Positions 1 to 8,882 of a stretch of 64,000 nt of DNA are shown piece after piece. How positions within the stretch are numbered: position 1 is the stretch's first letter; every line of letters starts with the position of its first letter. Source of the DNA: Natronolimnobius sp. AArcel1 (lineage in GTDB: Archaea; Halobacteriota; Halobacteria; Halobacteriales; Natrialbaceae); assembly GCF_011043775.1 (NCBI RefSeq), contig NZ_JAAKXY010000002.1:248001-312000 (forward strand), read 5' to 3'. The position numbers were made by a program, and so were the translations under genes. The notes under the pieces were generated by a model. It was given only the letters and a program-made list of their open reading frames with translations. It was not told where the DNA came from and did no database searches.

Positions 1-343
1 GGCTGTAAACCGCCCTGTCGGTGGTCCGCTCCCAGGGGCGGGTCTCGAGGCCACCACCAACCACGTCAGTCACGGAGTGAAGCGCAGCGGCGAGTAGGAA
101 GACGGCGAAGGCGACGGTCCACTGGGTTGGAACGGCGAGCGCAACGGCCGTCGCAGGAATCGCGACTATCCAGTAGTAGACCGGAAAGTGCAGCGTCCGT
201 CGGTGCCCCGCAGGCAGGTCGAAGTCGGGAAAGAGTCCGCCGAGAAGACCTGCAATCGCGACGATGGCGGCAAATTCAGGCGCGACGAGGGCGACGCCGA
301 CCGCGAGCGAGAGGCCCACAAACGCGTGTGTCGTCGCCATCAT
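1..343 (-). CDS. Membrane metal-dependent hydrolase-like protein (YdjM/DUF457 type), partial
   Basis: The gene starts with two adjacent ATG codons at 343 and 340 and runs off the left edge, so only about 114 residues are visible. The protein begins MMATTHAFVGLSLAVGVAL, followed by several hydrophobic helices and the segment GGLFPDFDLPAGHRR, then a later LHSVTD. The early His (THA), the FPDFD acidic motif and the HSVTD motif match the membrane-bound 'metal-dependent hydrolase' family typified by YdjM/DUF457. Family membership is inferred from these motifs; the catalytic activity is poorly established even in characterised members. The C-terminus is missing. Confidence 0.65.
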   Translation of the reverse strand, partial: MMATTHAFVGLSLAVGVALVAPEFAAIVAIAGLLGGLFPDFDLPAGHRRTLHFPVYYWIVAIPATAVALAVPTQWTVAFAVFLLAAALHSVTDVVGGGLETRPWERTTDRAVYS

Positions 344-430
344 GGATAGCTGAACACTGTTCGGTTTGGCTATATGTCCGTTGGTTCGTTCGGACGGCTG
401 AACCGTCCGGTGATCTCTCAGTGACTCAAG

Positions 431-608
431 TTAGAGCCACCACTGCAAGCCACTGCACACCTGTCGGACGGACGCGCGACTCGGAACGAATGGGAGCCGC
501 GACAAAGCGAATAACGCGAGATCTGCGATCCCGCGAACCGTGCGAACGGGCACGCCGTGCCCGTGAGCTGTGCGAGCAGAGTGTATTGACTTGCAGTGGC
601 CACTATAG
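431..608. repeat. Long MITE-like palindromic element with ends related to the 86-bp repeat
   Basis: The left end (TTAGAGCCACCACTGCAAG) and the reverse complement of the right end (CTATAGTGGCCACTGCAAG) form imperfect terminal inverted repeats, each followed by a CAC-rich stretch. These ends resemble those of the 86-bp repeats at 944 and 47704 (TATAGTAGCCACTGA). The interior, about 130 bp, is not shared and carries a small GGGCA/TGCCC palindrome near 549. No coding sequence is credible inside. It looks like a non-autonomous element mobilised by an unidentified transposase. Confidence 0.5.
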
Positions 609-671
609 AGACCGCGAATGTCGTACAATGACAATTAAATCAGTCAGTGTAGGCGATAAGCAGGGAACCAA

Positions 672-830
672 TCAAAATCCAATAATCACAAACACTAAAA
701 TATATGATACCAAACCGAAGAGAGCGGTGGCACCCATCCAAGCAACAACTATTAGAACCGCTTGTTTTCCAGTCATATCCTCCCCGTCGAGGAGTGTGTT
801 AAATTGAGATACTATGTCATCGAGACTCAT
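672..830 (-). CDS. Small membrane protein, unknown function
   Basis: This encodes 52 residues starting MSLDDIVSQFNTLLDGED. A short acidic N-terminal segment with a conserved-looking MTGKQ turn precedes one long hydrophobic helix that reaches the C-terminus (residues about 24-51). The ATG at 830 was preferred over an upstream in-frame ATG at 887 because the extra residues are not protein-like and lie in the promoter region. Many haloarchaeal genomes carry such small one-helix proteins; I do not recognise a named family. It lies between two MITE-like repeats. Confidence 0.5.
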   Translation of the reverse strand: MSLDDIVSQFNTLLDGEDMTGKQAVLIVVAWMGATALFGLVSYILVFVIIGF

Positions 831-943
831 GATCTCATATTGACCTATAAACAGGAAAAGGTTGGTGGGTTGTTTCACCGAAGTCAATCGCTCAGTTCGC
901 AGGTCGACCGAACGACTAGTTCACTGGCTTCAACACCCAAATT

Positions 944-1029
944 CTATAGTAACAACTGAAACTGTTTACACACCAATCGTATAGCCGTCATGCGATTGGG
1001 TGTGCACTGACTGTCAGTGGCTACTATAT
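944..1029. repeat. 86-bp palindromic MITE-like repeat, copy 1
   Basis: The element runs from CTATAGTAACAACTGAAAC to TCAGTGGCTACTATAT. Its termini are imperfect inverted repeats (TATAGTA-C-ACTGA core). The centre is a hairpin whose arms are CACACCAATCG and CGATTGGGTGTG. The same sequence recurs in inverted orientation at 47704-47789 with only about four mismatches. It lies 42 bp beyond the stop codon of the HtpX-like gene. No open reading frame is present, so mobilisation in trans is inferred. Confidence 0.8.
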
Positions 1030-1071
1030 TAGCCAGTGAGGATTTCAATAAGCCAGTTGGTACGATAGGGA

Positions 1072-2085
1072 TCAGGCCTCGAGTGACACGTCCTCTCGAG
1101 ACTCGTGTTGGTCGCGCTCGAGCGCAGCCAACGCCTCGAGTCGCTCTGCAGTCGGCGGGTGCGTTCGGAAGAGTCGCGCAGAGAGCCGACCGAGCGGTTT
1201 GCGAATCGACCAGAGAAACGGTTCAATATTGCCGTCAGGACCGAGTTTGACTGGTGTCACGGCCTCGGGACGCAACGGTAGAATCGAGAGCGAACTCACA
1301 CCTTCAGCCGCGCGCAAATCCTGCCGCGGTGCCTCCGCGATGTGCTCGTCGAGCGTCCGTAACGCGCTCGCAAGCGCGGCTGGTGAGCCGGTGACGTCCG
1401 CGGCCGCTCGGTCGGCAACGAGTTCGCGTTGGCGCGAGAGGACGGCGACGATGGTTCTGGCGAGCGCCCAGCCAAGCCCACCGACGAGAAGGAACGGGAA
1501 CATGAACACAATAAACGGGCTTTCGCCGCGAGTGATGGCTAACATTGCTCGCCCTTTGAGTCCGTCAGCGATGACGACAGGCGTCGAAATCGCGGTCATC
1601 ACCATCGCGTCGCGGTTTGCGAGGTGGGCAAGTTCGTGCGCCAGCACAGCCTCGAGTTCGTCGTCCGAAAGCGCCTCGAGCGTTCCCGCCGAGACGATGA
1701 GTCGGGCCGACTCCGGATGGAAGCCGACAAGCATCGCCTCGGGAACCTGGGTGTCCGATACCTCGAGTGTCGGCTGTGGGACATCCAGAATCGTCGCGAG
1801 CCGAGTCGTCGTCGCGTGGAGGTCGGGATAGTCCGCCGGCGAGATTTCGCGTGCGCCGCTCGAGCGCTCGATCGTTCGGCACTGCCAGAGCTCGAGAACG
1901 GCGATTGCGCCCAAGATGACGAGCGTCAGGACGGTTGCGACCGCGCCAGGGTTTCGGTCGCCAAGCAGTGCGAAGAGTGCATAGAACAGCCCCCAGACAG
2001 CGGCGACGAAGGCAACGGTAACCGTCACCAGTAAGACGAGCGAAAGCGCCATTCGACCCTGGAGACCTCGAGAGCGACGCAGCAT
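1072..2085 (-). CDS. htpX: M48 family zinc metalloprotease, HtpX-like
   Basis: This 337-residue membrane protease has two N-terminal transmembrane helices (about 12-40 and 48-68) and the zinc-binding HELAH motif at residues 150-154. The third zinc ligand is probably the Glu in the QRELVADRAA motif further on. A further hydrophobic hairpin lies between them. This is the standard HtpX arrangement, in which the catalytic domain faces the cytoplasm and cleaves damaged membrane proteins. Haloarchaea usually carry several M48 paralogues, so the exact orthologue is uncertain. It is a single gene transcribed away from the aldehyde oxidoreductase gene upstream, with a short 66-bp gap. Confidence 0.88.
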   Translation of the reverse strand: MLRRSRGLQGRMALSLVLLVTVTVAFVAAVWGLFYALFALLGDRNPGAVATVLTLVILGAIAVLELWQCRTIERSSGAREISPADYPDLHATTTRLATILDVPQPTLEVSDTQVPEAMLVGFHPESARLIVSAGTLEALSDDELEAVLAHELAHLANRDAMVMTAISTPVVIADGLKGRAMLAITRGESPFIVFMFPFLLVGGLGWALARTIVAVLSRQRELVADRAAADVTGSPAALASALRTLDEHIAEAPRQDLRAAEGVSSLSILPLRPEAVTPVKLGPDGNIEPFLWSIRKPLGRLSARLFRTHPPTAERLEALAALERDQHESREDVSLEA

Positions 2086-2151
2086 ACGCTACATGATCGG
2101 TGATTAACTGATAAAAATACCGACGTGTTCGAGAGCGAGTAACCGAATCGA

Positions 2152-4077
2152 TCAGTCGTCGCCCGGCGCAGCCGCACCACTACTATCGGCGCTGACGCCC
2201 GTTCCCGGGCCGATTTCGATCTCGAGTTCGTCTAACTTTTCGTCGGGGACGACACCATCGACCCAGCCGCGGTACTCGTAGTATTCGTCTTTCATTGCCT
2301 CGAGTTCGCAGTACTCGCCTTCGCTTGCGCCCTGACCGCGGATACCGTCCTCGAGGAAGCGCGCTGGGAGCGAGTCATCAGCGCCGTCGAACCCGTTGAG
2401 GTTGTTGTAGTAGCGCTCTAAGTTGTAGACGCGCTCGCCGGCTTTCATCAGGTCGTCCTCGCTCACGTCGAGGCCGGTCATGCCGTTGTACTGCAGAACG
2501 TACTCTTCGATGCCTTCCGCGAAGGCGTTGAACTTGCAGATATCGAAGGAGTCACTGATCGCGTGAAGATTCTGGAACTCAGCCGTGAGTTCTCCTTTGC
2601 CCTCCCACTCGTAGGGATCGACCTTTTCGGGAATGCCAAGAATCTCTGCGGCGGGCGTGTACCCGCGCAGGTGACAGGCCCCGCGGTTCGAGGTTGCGTA
2701 GCCAATGCCCATGCCCTTCATGCAGCGCGGATCGTACGCCGCGATGGTCTGGCCCTTGACAGCAAGCGAGTTGTCGTAGGCATCTTTCGCCTCTGAGACG
2801 CGGCGTGGGCCGTCCGCGAGCAGGTCTGCGAGGTCGCCCTCGCGGTGGGCGATGCGTTCGATCATGTCGATCATCGTCTCCGTATCGCCCCACTCGAGTT
2901 CGCCTTCCTCGAGTTTGTCCTCCTCGGTCATCTCCATCGCCATCGCCATCATGTTGCCCGTTTCGATGGTGTCGACGCCCATGTCGTTACAGCGGTCAAG
3001 CATGAGCGCGACGGCGTCGCGGTCGGTGTGACCCGAGTTCGGCCCGAGTGCGTAGGCGGACTCGTACTCGTAGGATTCGGTGCGGACGTTCATCTCCTCG
3101 CCTTTGTGCATCGCCGTCACTTCGACTTCCTTCTTACAGGCGACGGGACAGGAGTGACAGGTGGGTTCGTCAACGAGGATATTCTCGCGGACGTTCTCGC
3201 CGGAGACGTTCTCCGCGTCGATATCGCCACCTTCGGCATCGCGCATCGCCTCAGTCGAGGTGTACTGGCCGTTTTTCGTTGGGAGGCCGTCCATCTCCTC
3301 ACCGATGTTCATCAGGACGTTCGTGCCATACATCGAGAGTCCGCCCTCGTTCGGCGCGGTGACTTCGGACTCCTGAATCGCTTGCATTGCCTGCTGGTGA
3401 CCCTCCATGAACGTCTCTTGGTCGGCGGGTTTGGGCATCTTCGTCGTCGACTTGACGACGACGGCTTTGAGGTTTTTCGAGCCCATGACACAGCCCGTCC
3501 CACCCCGGCCCGAGGCCCGGTCGTCCTCGTTCATAATACAGGCATACATGACCTCGTTCTCGCCACCAGGGCCGATCCCCATAATCGAGAGATTCTTTCC
3601 ATAGGAACCCTCGAGTTCGTCTTCGATGGCGTCGCGGGTGTCGTGGAAACCCTCGCCCCAGAGATGTGACGCATCACGGAGTTCGACCTCACCATCCTCG
3701 ATGTAGGCGTACACCGGGTCGTCGGCCTGTCCCTCAAAGAGCAAGCCATCGAAGCCGGCCCATTTCAGGCGTGCGCCCGACCAGCCGCCGTGATGGCTGT
3801 CGGTGACGGTGCCGGTCAGTGGTGACTTCGTACAGACCGCGATGCGCCCGCTCATGGTTGTCTGGGTACCCGAGAGCGGCCCGTTCATAAATGCGAGCAG
3901 GTTGTCAGGGCCGAGCGGATCGACATCCGGCCCCTGCTCAAAGACGTACTTTACCCCGAGGCCGCGCGCACCGATATACTTCTTCGCGTCCTCGTCGTCG
4001 ATCGACTCGTAGGCGACAGACCCATCAGCTAGGTCGATGCGGGCGACGTGATCTTGGAAACCGCCGAGTGCAGTCAT
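2152..4077 (-). CDS. aor: Tungsten-containing aldehyde ferredoxin oxidoreductase
   Basis: The 641-residue product is full length for the AOR family, which oxidises aldehydes to carboxylic acids with ferredoxin as acceptor and binds tungstobispterin. Visible motifs are YIGARGLGVK near residue 34, the pterin-binding region GRIAVCTKSPLTG (78-90), and GRGGTGCVMGSKNLKA (190-205). The [4Fe-4S] ligands are CHSCPVAC (C307, C310, C314), with a fourth Cys in SFDICKFNAF near residue 510. All four cluster cysteines are present, so it should be active. No maturation or pterin gene is adjacent. Which of the haloarchaeal AOR paralogues it is, and its natural aldehyde, cannot be read from sequence. Confidence 0.93.
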   Translation of the reverse strand: MTALGGFQDHVARIDLADGSVAYESIDDEDAKKYIGARGLGVKYVFEQGPDVDPLGPDNLLAFMNGPLSGTQTTMSGRIAVCTKSPLTGTVTDSHHGGWSGARLKWAGFDGLLFEGQADDPVYAYIEDGEVELRDASHLWGEGFHDTRDAIEDELEGSYGKNLSIMGIGPGGENEVMYACIMNEDDRASGRGGTGCVMGSKNLKAVVVKSTTKMPKPADQETFMEGHQQAMQAIQESEVTAPNEGGLSMYGTNVLMNIGEEMDGLPTKNGQYTSTEAMRDAEGGDIDAENVSGENVRENILVDEPTCHSCPVACKKEVEVTAMHKGEEMNVRTESYEYESAYALGPNSGHTDRDAVALMLDRCNDMGVDTIETGNMMAMAMEMTEEDKLEEGELEWGDTETMIDMIERIAHREGDLADLLADGPRRVSEAKDAYDNSLAVKGQTIAAYDPRCMKGMGIGYATSNRGACHLRGYTPAAEILGIPEKVDPYEWEGKGELTAEFQNLHAISDSFDICKFNAFAEGIEEYVLQYNGMTGLDVSEDDLMKAGERVYNLERYYNNLNGFDGADDSLPARFLEDGIRGQGASEGEYCELEAMKDEYYEYRGWVDGVVPDEKLDELEIEIGPGTGVSADSSGAAAPGDD

Positions 4078-4349
4078 AGTAACCCCTCCCCATTGTATTC
4101 GGCCGCCAGCATGTTAGCTGTTCTCGATCGTCAGTAACCAACAGTGGTTAACAATCGGAACGGGCTGCCGGCTCTCGCACCCAGACCGACTGAAGAAGAC
4201 AGGTCAGATCGTCGCAACCTGCACTGGTGTCGATCACACCCACGAATCCAATTGACGGACCACCAGTACCGACTGACAACCGATCGTCTACGGTGTGATC
4301 GGAATCTACTCGCCCGTGAGCAGTTGGGAAGCCACTCGAGTGCGTGACG

Positions 4350-4541
4350 CTACAGGAGTAACGCCACGATCGCGAGGATGATGAAGATCAACACGAAGAT
4401 ACGTGCGATTTCCATCGTCACGCCGGCAACACCACGGGCCCCGACGGCCGCGGCGATAATCGCGAGCACGAAGAACACGACTGCCCAGTACAGGAAGCCG
4501 CCACCGCCGACTTGTAACGGAGTTGCGAATTCGAGCATCAC
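4350..4541 (-). CDS. DUF1328 family small membrane protein
   Basis: The product has 63 residues. After a short N-terminal segment it has two hydrophobic helices (LYWAVVFFVLAIIAAAVGARG and RIFVLIFIILAIVALLL). The FLYWAVVFFVLAIIAAA-GxRGVAG pattern is the signature of DUF1328 (YtjA family). Function is unknown in all members. It stands alone, with 270 bp of apparently gene-free DNA towards the AOR gene and 170 bp towards the regulator gene. Confidence 0.85.
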   Translation of the reverse strand: MMLEFATPLQVGGGGFLYWAVVFFVLAIIAAAVGARGVAGVTMEIARIFVLIFIILAIVALLL

Positions 4542-4713
4542 CAGTTGCTACCACAAACGTCGTATTAAACGCTGGTGACCCTCGAAGCGCTAATCGGTGG
4601 CTACACACGAGTAGGCGCGGTCATACGGCCTGCAGCTGCCGATGTGACAGCAGTTCAACCCATCTGGAAAGCAGCTACCGAGCCACGCTACTGTCACTCA
4701 TGAGTTAGTTCTG

Positions 4714-6672
4714 CTACTCGCTGTTGTACTCGCCGTCGAAAAACGCACGACAGAGTTTCGCCTCTGCCGTTCGCAGATGTTCGTGGAACGTCGGCCGCGA
4801 AACGTTCATCGACTGAGCCAGGTCCTCGCCCGTCACCGGACGCGGCCACTCGAAGTACCCGCCAAGGTAGGCCCGCTGTAAAACGGTGAGTTGGCGCTCG
4901 GTCAACTCATCCTCGAGTCGCGCGGCGAACTCCTGGCGTGTCTCGCCGCTTCGGTCGCGCTGTTGGAACGAGCGAACGTCGGTTCCGGGATGGCGCTCCT
5001 CGAGTGCGTCGATGATCGTGCGGACGTTCGCCGAGCGTGGAATCTCGAGTGAAAGCCTCGCGCGGCCGTCCTCGCAGTCAATCGACGTAACGCGCACACC
5101 GCGTTCGGAGAGCCAAGAGACGGGGTCGTCCCCACCGGAGAGTTCGACCACGCATTCATCGTCATCTTCGCGGTCGACCACGACACGGCAGTCGATATCC
5201 GACAGGGAATCGGCTGCCTCGGTTAGTGTGTCCGCACTGGCTCCCGAAACGGTAAATAGGGTCGCTGTGTCCCCGTCACTGAGGTCACCTGATCCAGGTT
5301 GGTGGACCGATCGGCGATACTCGAGTCGACAGTCAGCGCTTGCAGAGAGTGCAATGGGTGCAACAGCAGAATCCGTTACCTCGAGGTCGATGGCGACGAC
5401 AGCGTCGGTCGTGAGCACGCGGCTGGTCTCGCGAGCGTTGATCCCGCTTGCGATGGCTCGAGCGAGTGCGGAAAAAATCACGGCCTCACGGTCGCCTATA
5501 TCCTGCCCAGAGACGGCACGAACGCTGAGGACGCCGTACTCGATCTCGTTGTACATCAGCGGATACGCTGCGTGCGTCGGCTCGGCTGTCGACGCATCAG
5601 CATCGGTGGCGACCGTTTTGCGGGCGATCTCGCCCGTTTCGAGCGCCTCGGCTGCCGGATGGGCCGCATCGACTGCGATCGATTCTGGTGTTGAACCGGC
5701 ACCAGCTCGGACGTCGATCGTTCCGGTGGCGGGATTTCGTTCGCCGATCCAGACGTCATCGTAGGCTGCCTCCGCCGCGATCCGATCACAGACCGCTCGC
5801 TCGAGCGTCGACCGATCGGCGGCACCCGCGACGGCCGCGGTGACATCCTGAACGAGACCTTCGACGCGCTCAAGGAGGTACTCGAGTTCCGCAGTGCGAT
5901 CTTCGAGGGCGAGTTCGGCTTCCTTGCGTGCGGAGATATCGTTCTGGAAGCCGACGTAGTGAGTGACCGTTCCGGCAGCATCCCGGACCGGCGCGATGGT
6001 GACTTCGTTCCAGAACTCAGTGCCGTCCTTGCGGTAGTTTTTCAGTTCGACAGTTACCGGCCGTTCCTCGGCGATAGCAACAGCCATTTCGGCGATTGCG
6101 TCGGGATCGGAGTCCTCGCCCTGCAAGAGCCGGCAGTTCCGGCCGATGACGTCGTCATAGCTGTAGCCCGTAATCTCCTGATACGCGTCGTTGACGTACA
6201 CAAGCGGGTTGTCCTCCCGGTCGGGATCCGAAATTGTGATCCCAACTGGCGCTTCCTCGAGTGCACGCTCTTTGACCGCTCGATCCTGTGTCAGGTCGGA
6301 ATGCTGGCCATCACGTGTGGCTGTCGCTGTGTCACTCGCGGAATCGGCCATCACTCGAGACGTAAAGACAACCGTTGCACCGCTTTCTGCGCGGTGAATC
6401 CGTCCATTGTACTGCGTTCCATCGAGTGCGATCTGACGCGACGTCCCAACTGTCGTCTCATTGATTTCCGCTGCGACGGCGTGTGAATCCTCGAGAACGT
6501 CGCCTAACGCGTGCTCTCCAGTCCCTTCGAGGTCGAACGCCTCGCGGGCGGCACCGTTTGCGTAGGTGACGGTCCCATCCGTGACAGTAATGACGGGGTC
6601 GACGAGTCGCTCGAGTGTGGCTGTGGCGGGCGAGTCCTCGACTGTGTCACCCCCAGTATCGGCGTTTGTCAT
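4714..6672 (-). CDS. LOV/PAS-GAF-HTH_10 one-component transcriptional regulator (Bat-like)
   Basis: This encodes 652 residues counted from the ATG at 6672. An in-frame ATG at 6699 would add nine residues. An N-terminal PAS-like domain (about 20-110) is followed by a second PAS (about 135-245) with all LOV hallmarks: GRNCRLLQGED with Cys180, NYRKDGTEFWN and YVGFQNDI. A coiled linker, a GAF domain (about 275-430), a BAT-type linker and a C-terminal HTH_10 (LTERQLTVLQRAYLGGYFEW, then DLAQSMNVSRPTFHEHLRTA) follow. This is the architecture of Bat, the bacterio-opsin activator. It probably senses blue light or redox through flavin and regulates promoters; its targets are unknown. It is monocistronic. 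Confidence 0.85.
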   Translation of the reverse strand: MTNADTGGDTVEDSPATATLERLVDPVITVTDGTVTYANGAAREAFDLEGTGEHALGDVLEDSHAVAAEINETTVGTSRQIALDGTQYNGRIHRAESGATVVFTSRVMADSASDTATATRDGQHSDLTQDRAVKERALEEAPVGITISDPDREDNPLVYVNDAYQEITGYSYDDVIGRNCRLLQGEDSDPDAIAEMAVAIAEERPVTVELKNYRKDGTEFWNEVTIAPVRDAAGTVTHYVGFQNDISARKEAELALEDRTAELEYLLERVEGLVQDVTAAVAGAADRSTLERAVCDRIAAEAAYDDVWIGERNPATGTIDVRAGAGSTPESIAVDAAHPAAEALETGEIARKTVATDADASTAEPTHAAYPLMYNEIEYGVLSVRAVSGQDIGDREAVIFSALARAIASGINARETSRVLTTDAVVAIDLEVTDSAVAPIALSASADCRLEYRRSVHQPGSGDLSDGDTATLFTVSGASADTLTEAADSLSDIDCRVVVDREDDDECVVELSGGDDPVSWLSERGVRVTSIDCEDGRARLSLEIPRSANVRTIIDALEERHPGTDVRSFQQRDRSGETRQEFAARLEDELTERQLTVLQRAYLGGYFEWPRPVTGEDLAQSMNVSRPTFHEHLRTAEAKLCRAFFDGEYNSE

Positions 6673-6779
6673 ACAGTGTGGTACGTGCGGGACCCTCAAG
6701 AACGCAGGGTGTCGTCAGACCAGTTGGATTACGAACCACATCCATGAGAGTTAATATCACACATGGCATTGGCACGTGT

Positions 6780-6971
6780 ATGAGCGTCCACCGATCACCG
6801 TTCGAACGGCTCCGGACCAAATTCGACGAAACCGAGCGACAGTGTCGCCACTGTGGGGCACAGGGCGATGAATCTGCCTGGCGCGTGACCACTACAGGCG
6901 GGCGCGTGCAATACCAGTTCGTCTGTCCGACCTGCGATGCGATCGAGACGAAAGAGATCCGACTGGGGTGA
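6780..6971 (+). CDS. Small zinc-ribbon protein (HVO_0649-like)
   Basis: The product has 63 residues beginning MSVHRSPFERLRTKFDE. Two CxxC knuckles (CRHC and CPTC) separated by about 25 residues form a zinc ribbon, and the chain ends in a short charged tail. The pattern resembles a haloarchaeal family of tiny zinc-finger proteins that I recall as HVO_0649-like; the exact assignment needs a search. The ATG at 6780 was chosen because it gives a compact domain; extension upstream would read into the regulator's promoter. It is 62 bp ahead of the RaSEA gene on the same strand and might be co-transcribed with it. Confidence 0.75.
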   Translation: MSVHRSPFERLRTKFDETERQCRHCGAQGDESAWRVTTTGGRVQYQFVCPTCDAIETKEIRLG

Positions 6972-7033
6972 GCCAACGGGTGTGGCTCGCGGCAACGAAG
7001 GCGCTTTAGGTGCTGGCCCGCTTTCCCCTGCTA

Positions 7034-8134
7034 ATGAGTAAACCCACGCCCGACGTCTACGAGCAGGGCAAGGGCATGGACGCCCACAACCAAGTGATGC
7101 GCGAGATCCGTTCGCGCAAGGAGGCCAGTTACGATCCCCACGAGCCGACCCGCGTCTGGCTCGACGAGGACAACACCCCAACTGGGGTCAAGACGAGTCT
7201 GACGATTATTCTGAACACCGGCGGCTGTCGCTGGGCCCGCGCCGGCGGCTGTACGATGTGTGGCTACGTCGCCGAAAGCGTCGACGGCGGCTCCGTCTCC
7301 CACGAGGCGCTGATGAACCAGATCGACATCTGCCTCGAGCACGAGGCAGAAAACGCGGACGAACCCGCCGAACTCATCAAAATCTACACCTCCGGCTCGT
7401 TCCTCGACGAACGCGAAGTCGACGCCAAGAGCCGGCGCGCAATCGCCGAGACGTTCGCCGAGCGCGAGCGCATCGTCCTCGAGTCCCTCCCCGACTTCGT
7501 CGACCGCGAGAAAATCGGCGACTTCACCCAGTACGGCATCGACACAGACATCGCCATCGGCCTCGAGACGGCGACTGACCGCGTTCGCCACGACTGCGTG
7601 AACAAGTACTTCGACTTCGAAGACTTCGAAGACGCCTGCGCCGAGGCAGCCGTCGCAGACGACGACGCTGGCAGCGAGGCTGACGCGGGCATCAAAGCCT
7701 ACCTCCTGATGAAGCCGCCGTTCCTCACGGAATCGGAGGCCGTTGCAGACATGATCTCCTCAATCGAGCGCTGTGCCGACGTCTCCGGCTGTCACACCGT
7801 CTCGATGAACCCGTGTAACGTCCAGCGCTACACGATGGTCGACGAACTCTACTTCAACGACGGCTACCGGCCACCGTGGCTCTGGTCGGTCGCACACGTC
7901 CTCGAGGAGACCGCAGACATCGACGCCATCGTCGTCTCCGACCCCGTTGGACACGGCTCCGACCGTGGCCCGCACAACTGCCAGGAGTGCGATGATCTCG
8001 TCCAAAAGGCGATCAAGGACTTCGGGCTGCGACAGGACCCCACCGTCTTCGAGCAGGTCTCTTGTGAATGCGAGCGCACCTGGGAGGTCGTCATGGAGCG
8101 CGAACGGAGTTTCAACCAGCCGCTGACTCGATAG
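7034..8134 (+). CDS. raSEA: Archaeosine biosynthesis radical SAM protein RaSEA
   Basis: The product has 366 residues. The radical-SAM cluster motif is CRWARAGGCTMCGY (C65, C73, C76; CX7CX2C), the variant spacing typical of the Elp3/TYW1-like RaSEA group. RaSEA works with ArcS to convert preQ0-lysine at tRNA position 15 to archaeosine. Later conserved segments include GLETATDRVRH, MKPPFLTESEA and CNVQRY. The ATG at 7034 lies about 28 bp behind a TTTAGG element (near 7004), so the mRNA is probably leaderless. ArcS/TgtA is not in this window. Confidence 0.9.
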   Translation: MSKPTPDVYEQGKGMDAHNQVMREIRSRKEASYDPHEPTRVWLDEDNTPTGVKTSLTIILNTGGCRWARAGGCTMCGYVAESVDGGSVSHEALMNQIDICLEHEAENADEPAELIKIYTSGSFLDEREVDAKSRRAIAETFAERERIVLESLPDFVDREKIGDFTQYGIDTDIAIGLETATDRVRHDCVNKYFDFEDFEDACAEAAVADDDAGSEADAGIKAYLLMKPPFLTESEAVADMISSIERCADVSGCHTVSMNPCNVQRYTMVDELYFNDGYRPPWLWSVAHVLEETADIDAIVVSDPVGHGSDRGPHNCQECDDLVQKAIKDFGLRQDPTVFEQVSCECERTWEVVMERERSFNQPLTR

Positions 8135-8168
8135 ACGGCTTCCATCCGGCAACGAGTACCTGACTCGA

Positions 8169-8672
8169 TTACTTTCTGCGCGTCTCCCCATCTGCCGTTG
8201 TCACCACTAACTCGCCAGTCCGCGGCACGAACGTCACCCGCCGCCCCGTCTCGCCACCCACGTCCATCCCGCGAATCCGCACGTCCTGGGCCGCAAGCGC
8301 CGTCCGCGCGGCCGTTACGTTCTGCTCACCGATCGATTCCTCGAGTCGATCAAACGGAATCATCCGCGCCCCACCAGACAGTTTCGCCCACACTCGAGTT
8401 GGCTCGCTGCCGTAGGCGTCGATCGCCGAGAGCAACTTTTGAATGCCAGTATCAGCGAACTTCGCAGGTGGGAACACCTCGTCAGAGTCCGTCGCAGACG
8501 GCAACATAAAGTGTAGCAGGCCACTGACGCCGCTTGCTTCGTCATAAACGGCCACAACGCCACACGAGCCAACGCCGCTGGTCCGAAGCGGTCGCTCGTC
8601 CGTCGAAAGCGCGTACTCTGCGATACCGACTGCAATCGGCTCTGCGTTTGTCTCTGGACCTAGTTCGGACAC
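8169..8672 (-). CDS. cheD: Chemoreceptor glutamine deamidase CheD
   Basis: This 167-residue protein contains the CheD core: GVGSCGVVAVYDE with the catalytic Cys, then GLLHFMLP with the catalytic His, and a late AKLSGGARM segment. CheD deamidates Gln residues of methyl-accepting transducers and interacts with CheC in chemotaxis adaptation. It is not accompanied by other che genes here; the nearest chemotaxis gene is the transducer at 24.9 kb. It converges with the RaSEA gene, whose stop lies 34 bp away. Confidence 0.92.
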   Translation of the reverse strand: MSELGPETNAEPIAVGIAEYALSTDERPLRTSGVGSCGVVAVYDEASGVSGLLHFMLPSATDSDEVFPPAKFADTGIQKLLSAIDAYGSEPTRVWAKLSGGARMIPFDRLEESIGEQNVTAARTALAAQDVRIRGMDVGGETGRRVTFVPRTGELVVTTADGETRRK

Positions 8673-8882
8673 GTGTACACCCTCGAGACGGGTCTCGAGT
8701 TCAAATCACGGGTACCCGATAGTATGGTTTCTGGCCATTTCCCGGTAACTCGAGCGGGCAATAGCGATTGGTATGAGGAACACAGCCTCAGCGCACTTCT
8801 CAGCAACACTCCCAAAAGCAACGTTCTAGTCTTCACAGCCAAGTGTCGGCCAGCAAGCGGGACCCACACCATTACAGACCGA

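Noticed and set aside
127-807. 226-residue open frame across the left edge region
   Set aside because: Arg/Ser-rich non-haloarchaeal composition; it overlaps the membrane hydrolase gene, a repeat and the small membrane protein gene.
2845-3669. Long open frame opposite the AOR gene
   Set aside because: A GC-rich shadow of the strongly supported AOR frame; no family similarity. The same holds for 4886-5764, 13163-14032, 53986-55362 and 57965-59326.
8640-8712. GTTCAAATC motif resembling the T-loop of a tRNA
   Set aside because: The flanking bases do not form the five-pair T-stem properly and no acceptor, D or anticodon arm could be built; the region overlaps the start of cheD.
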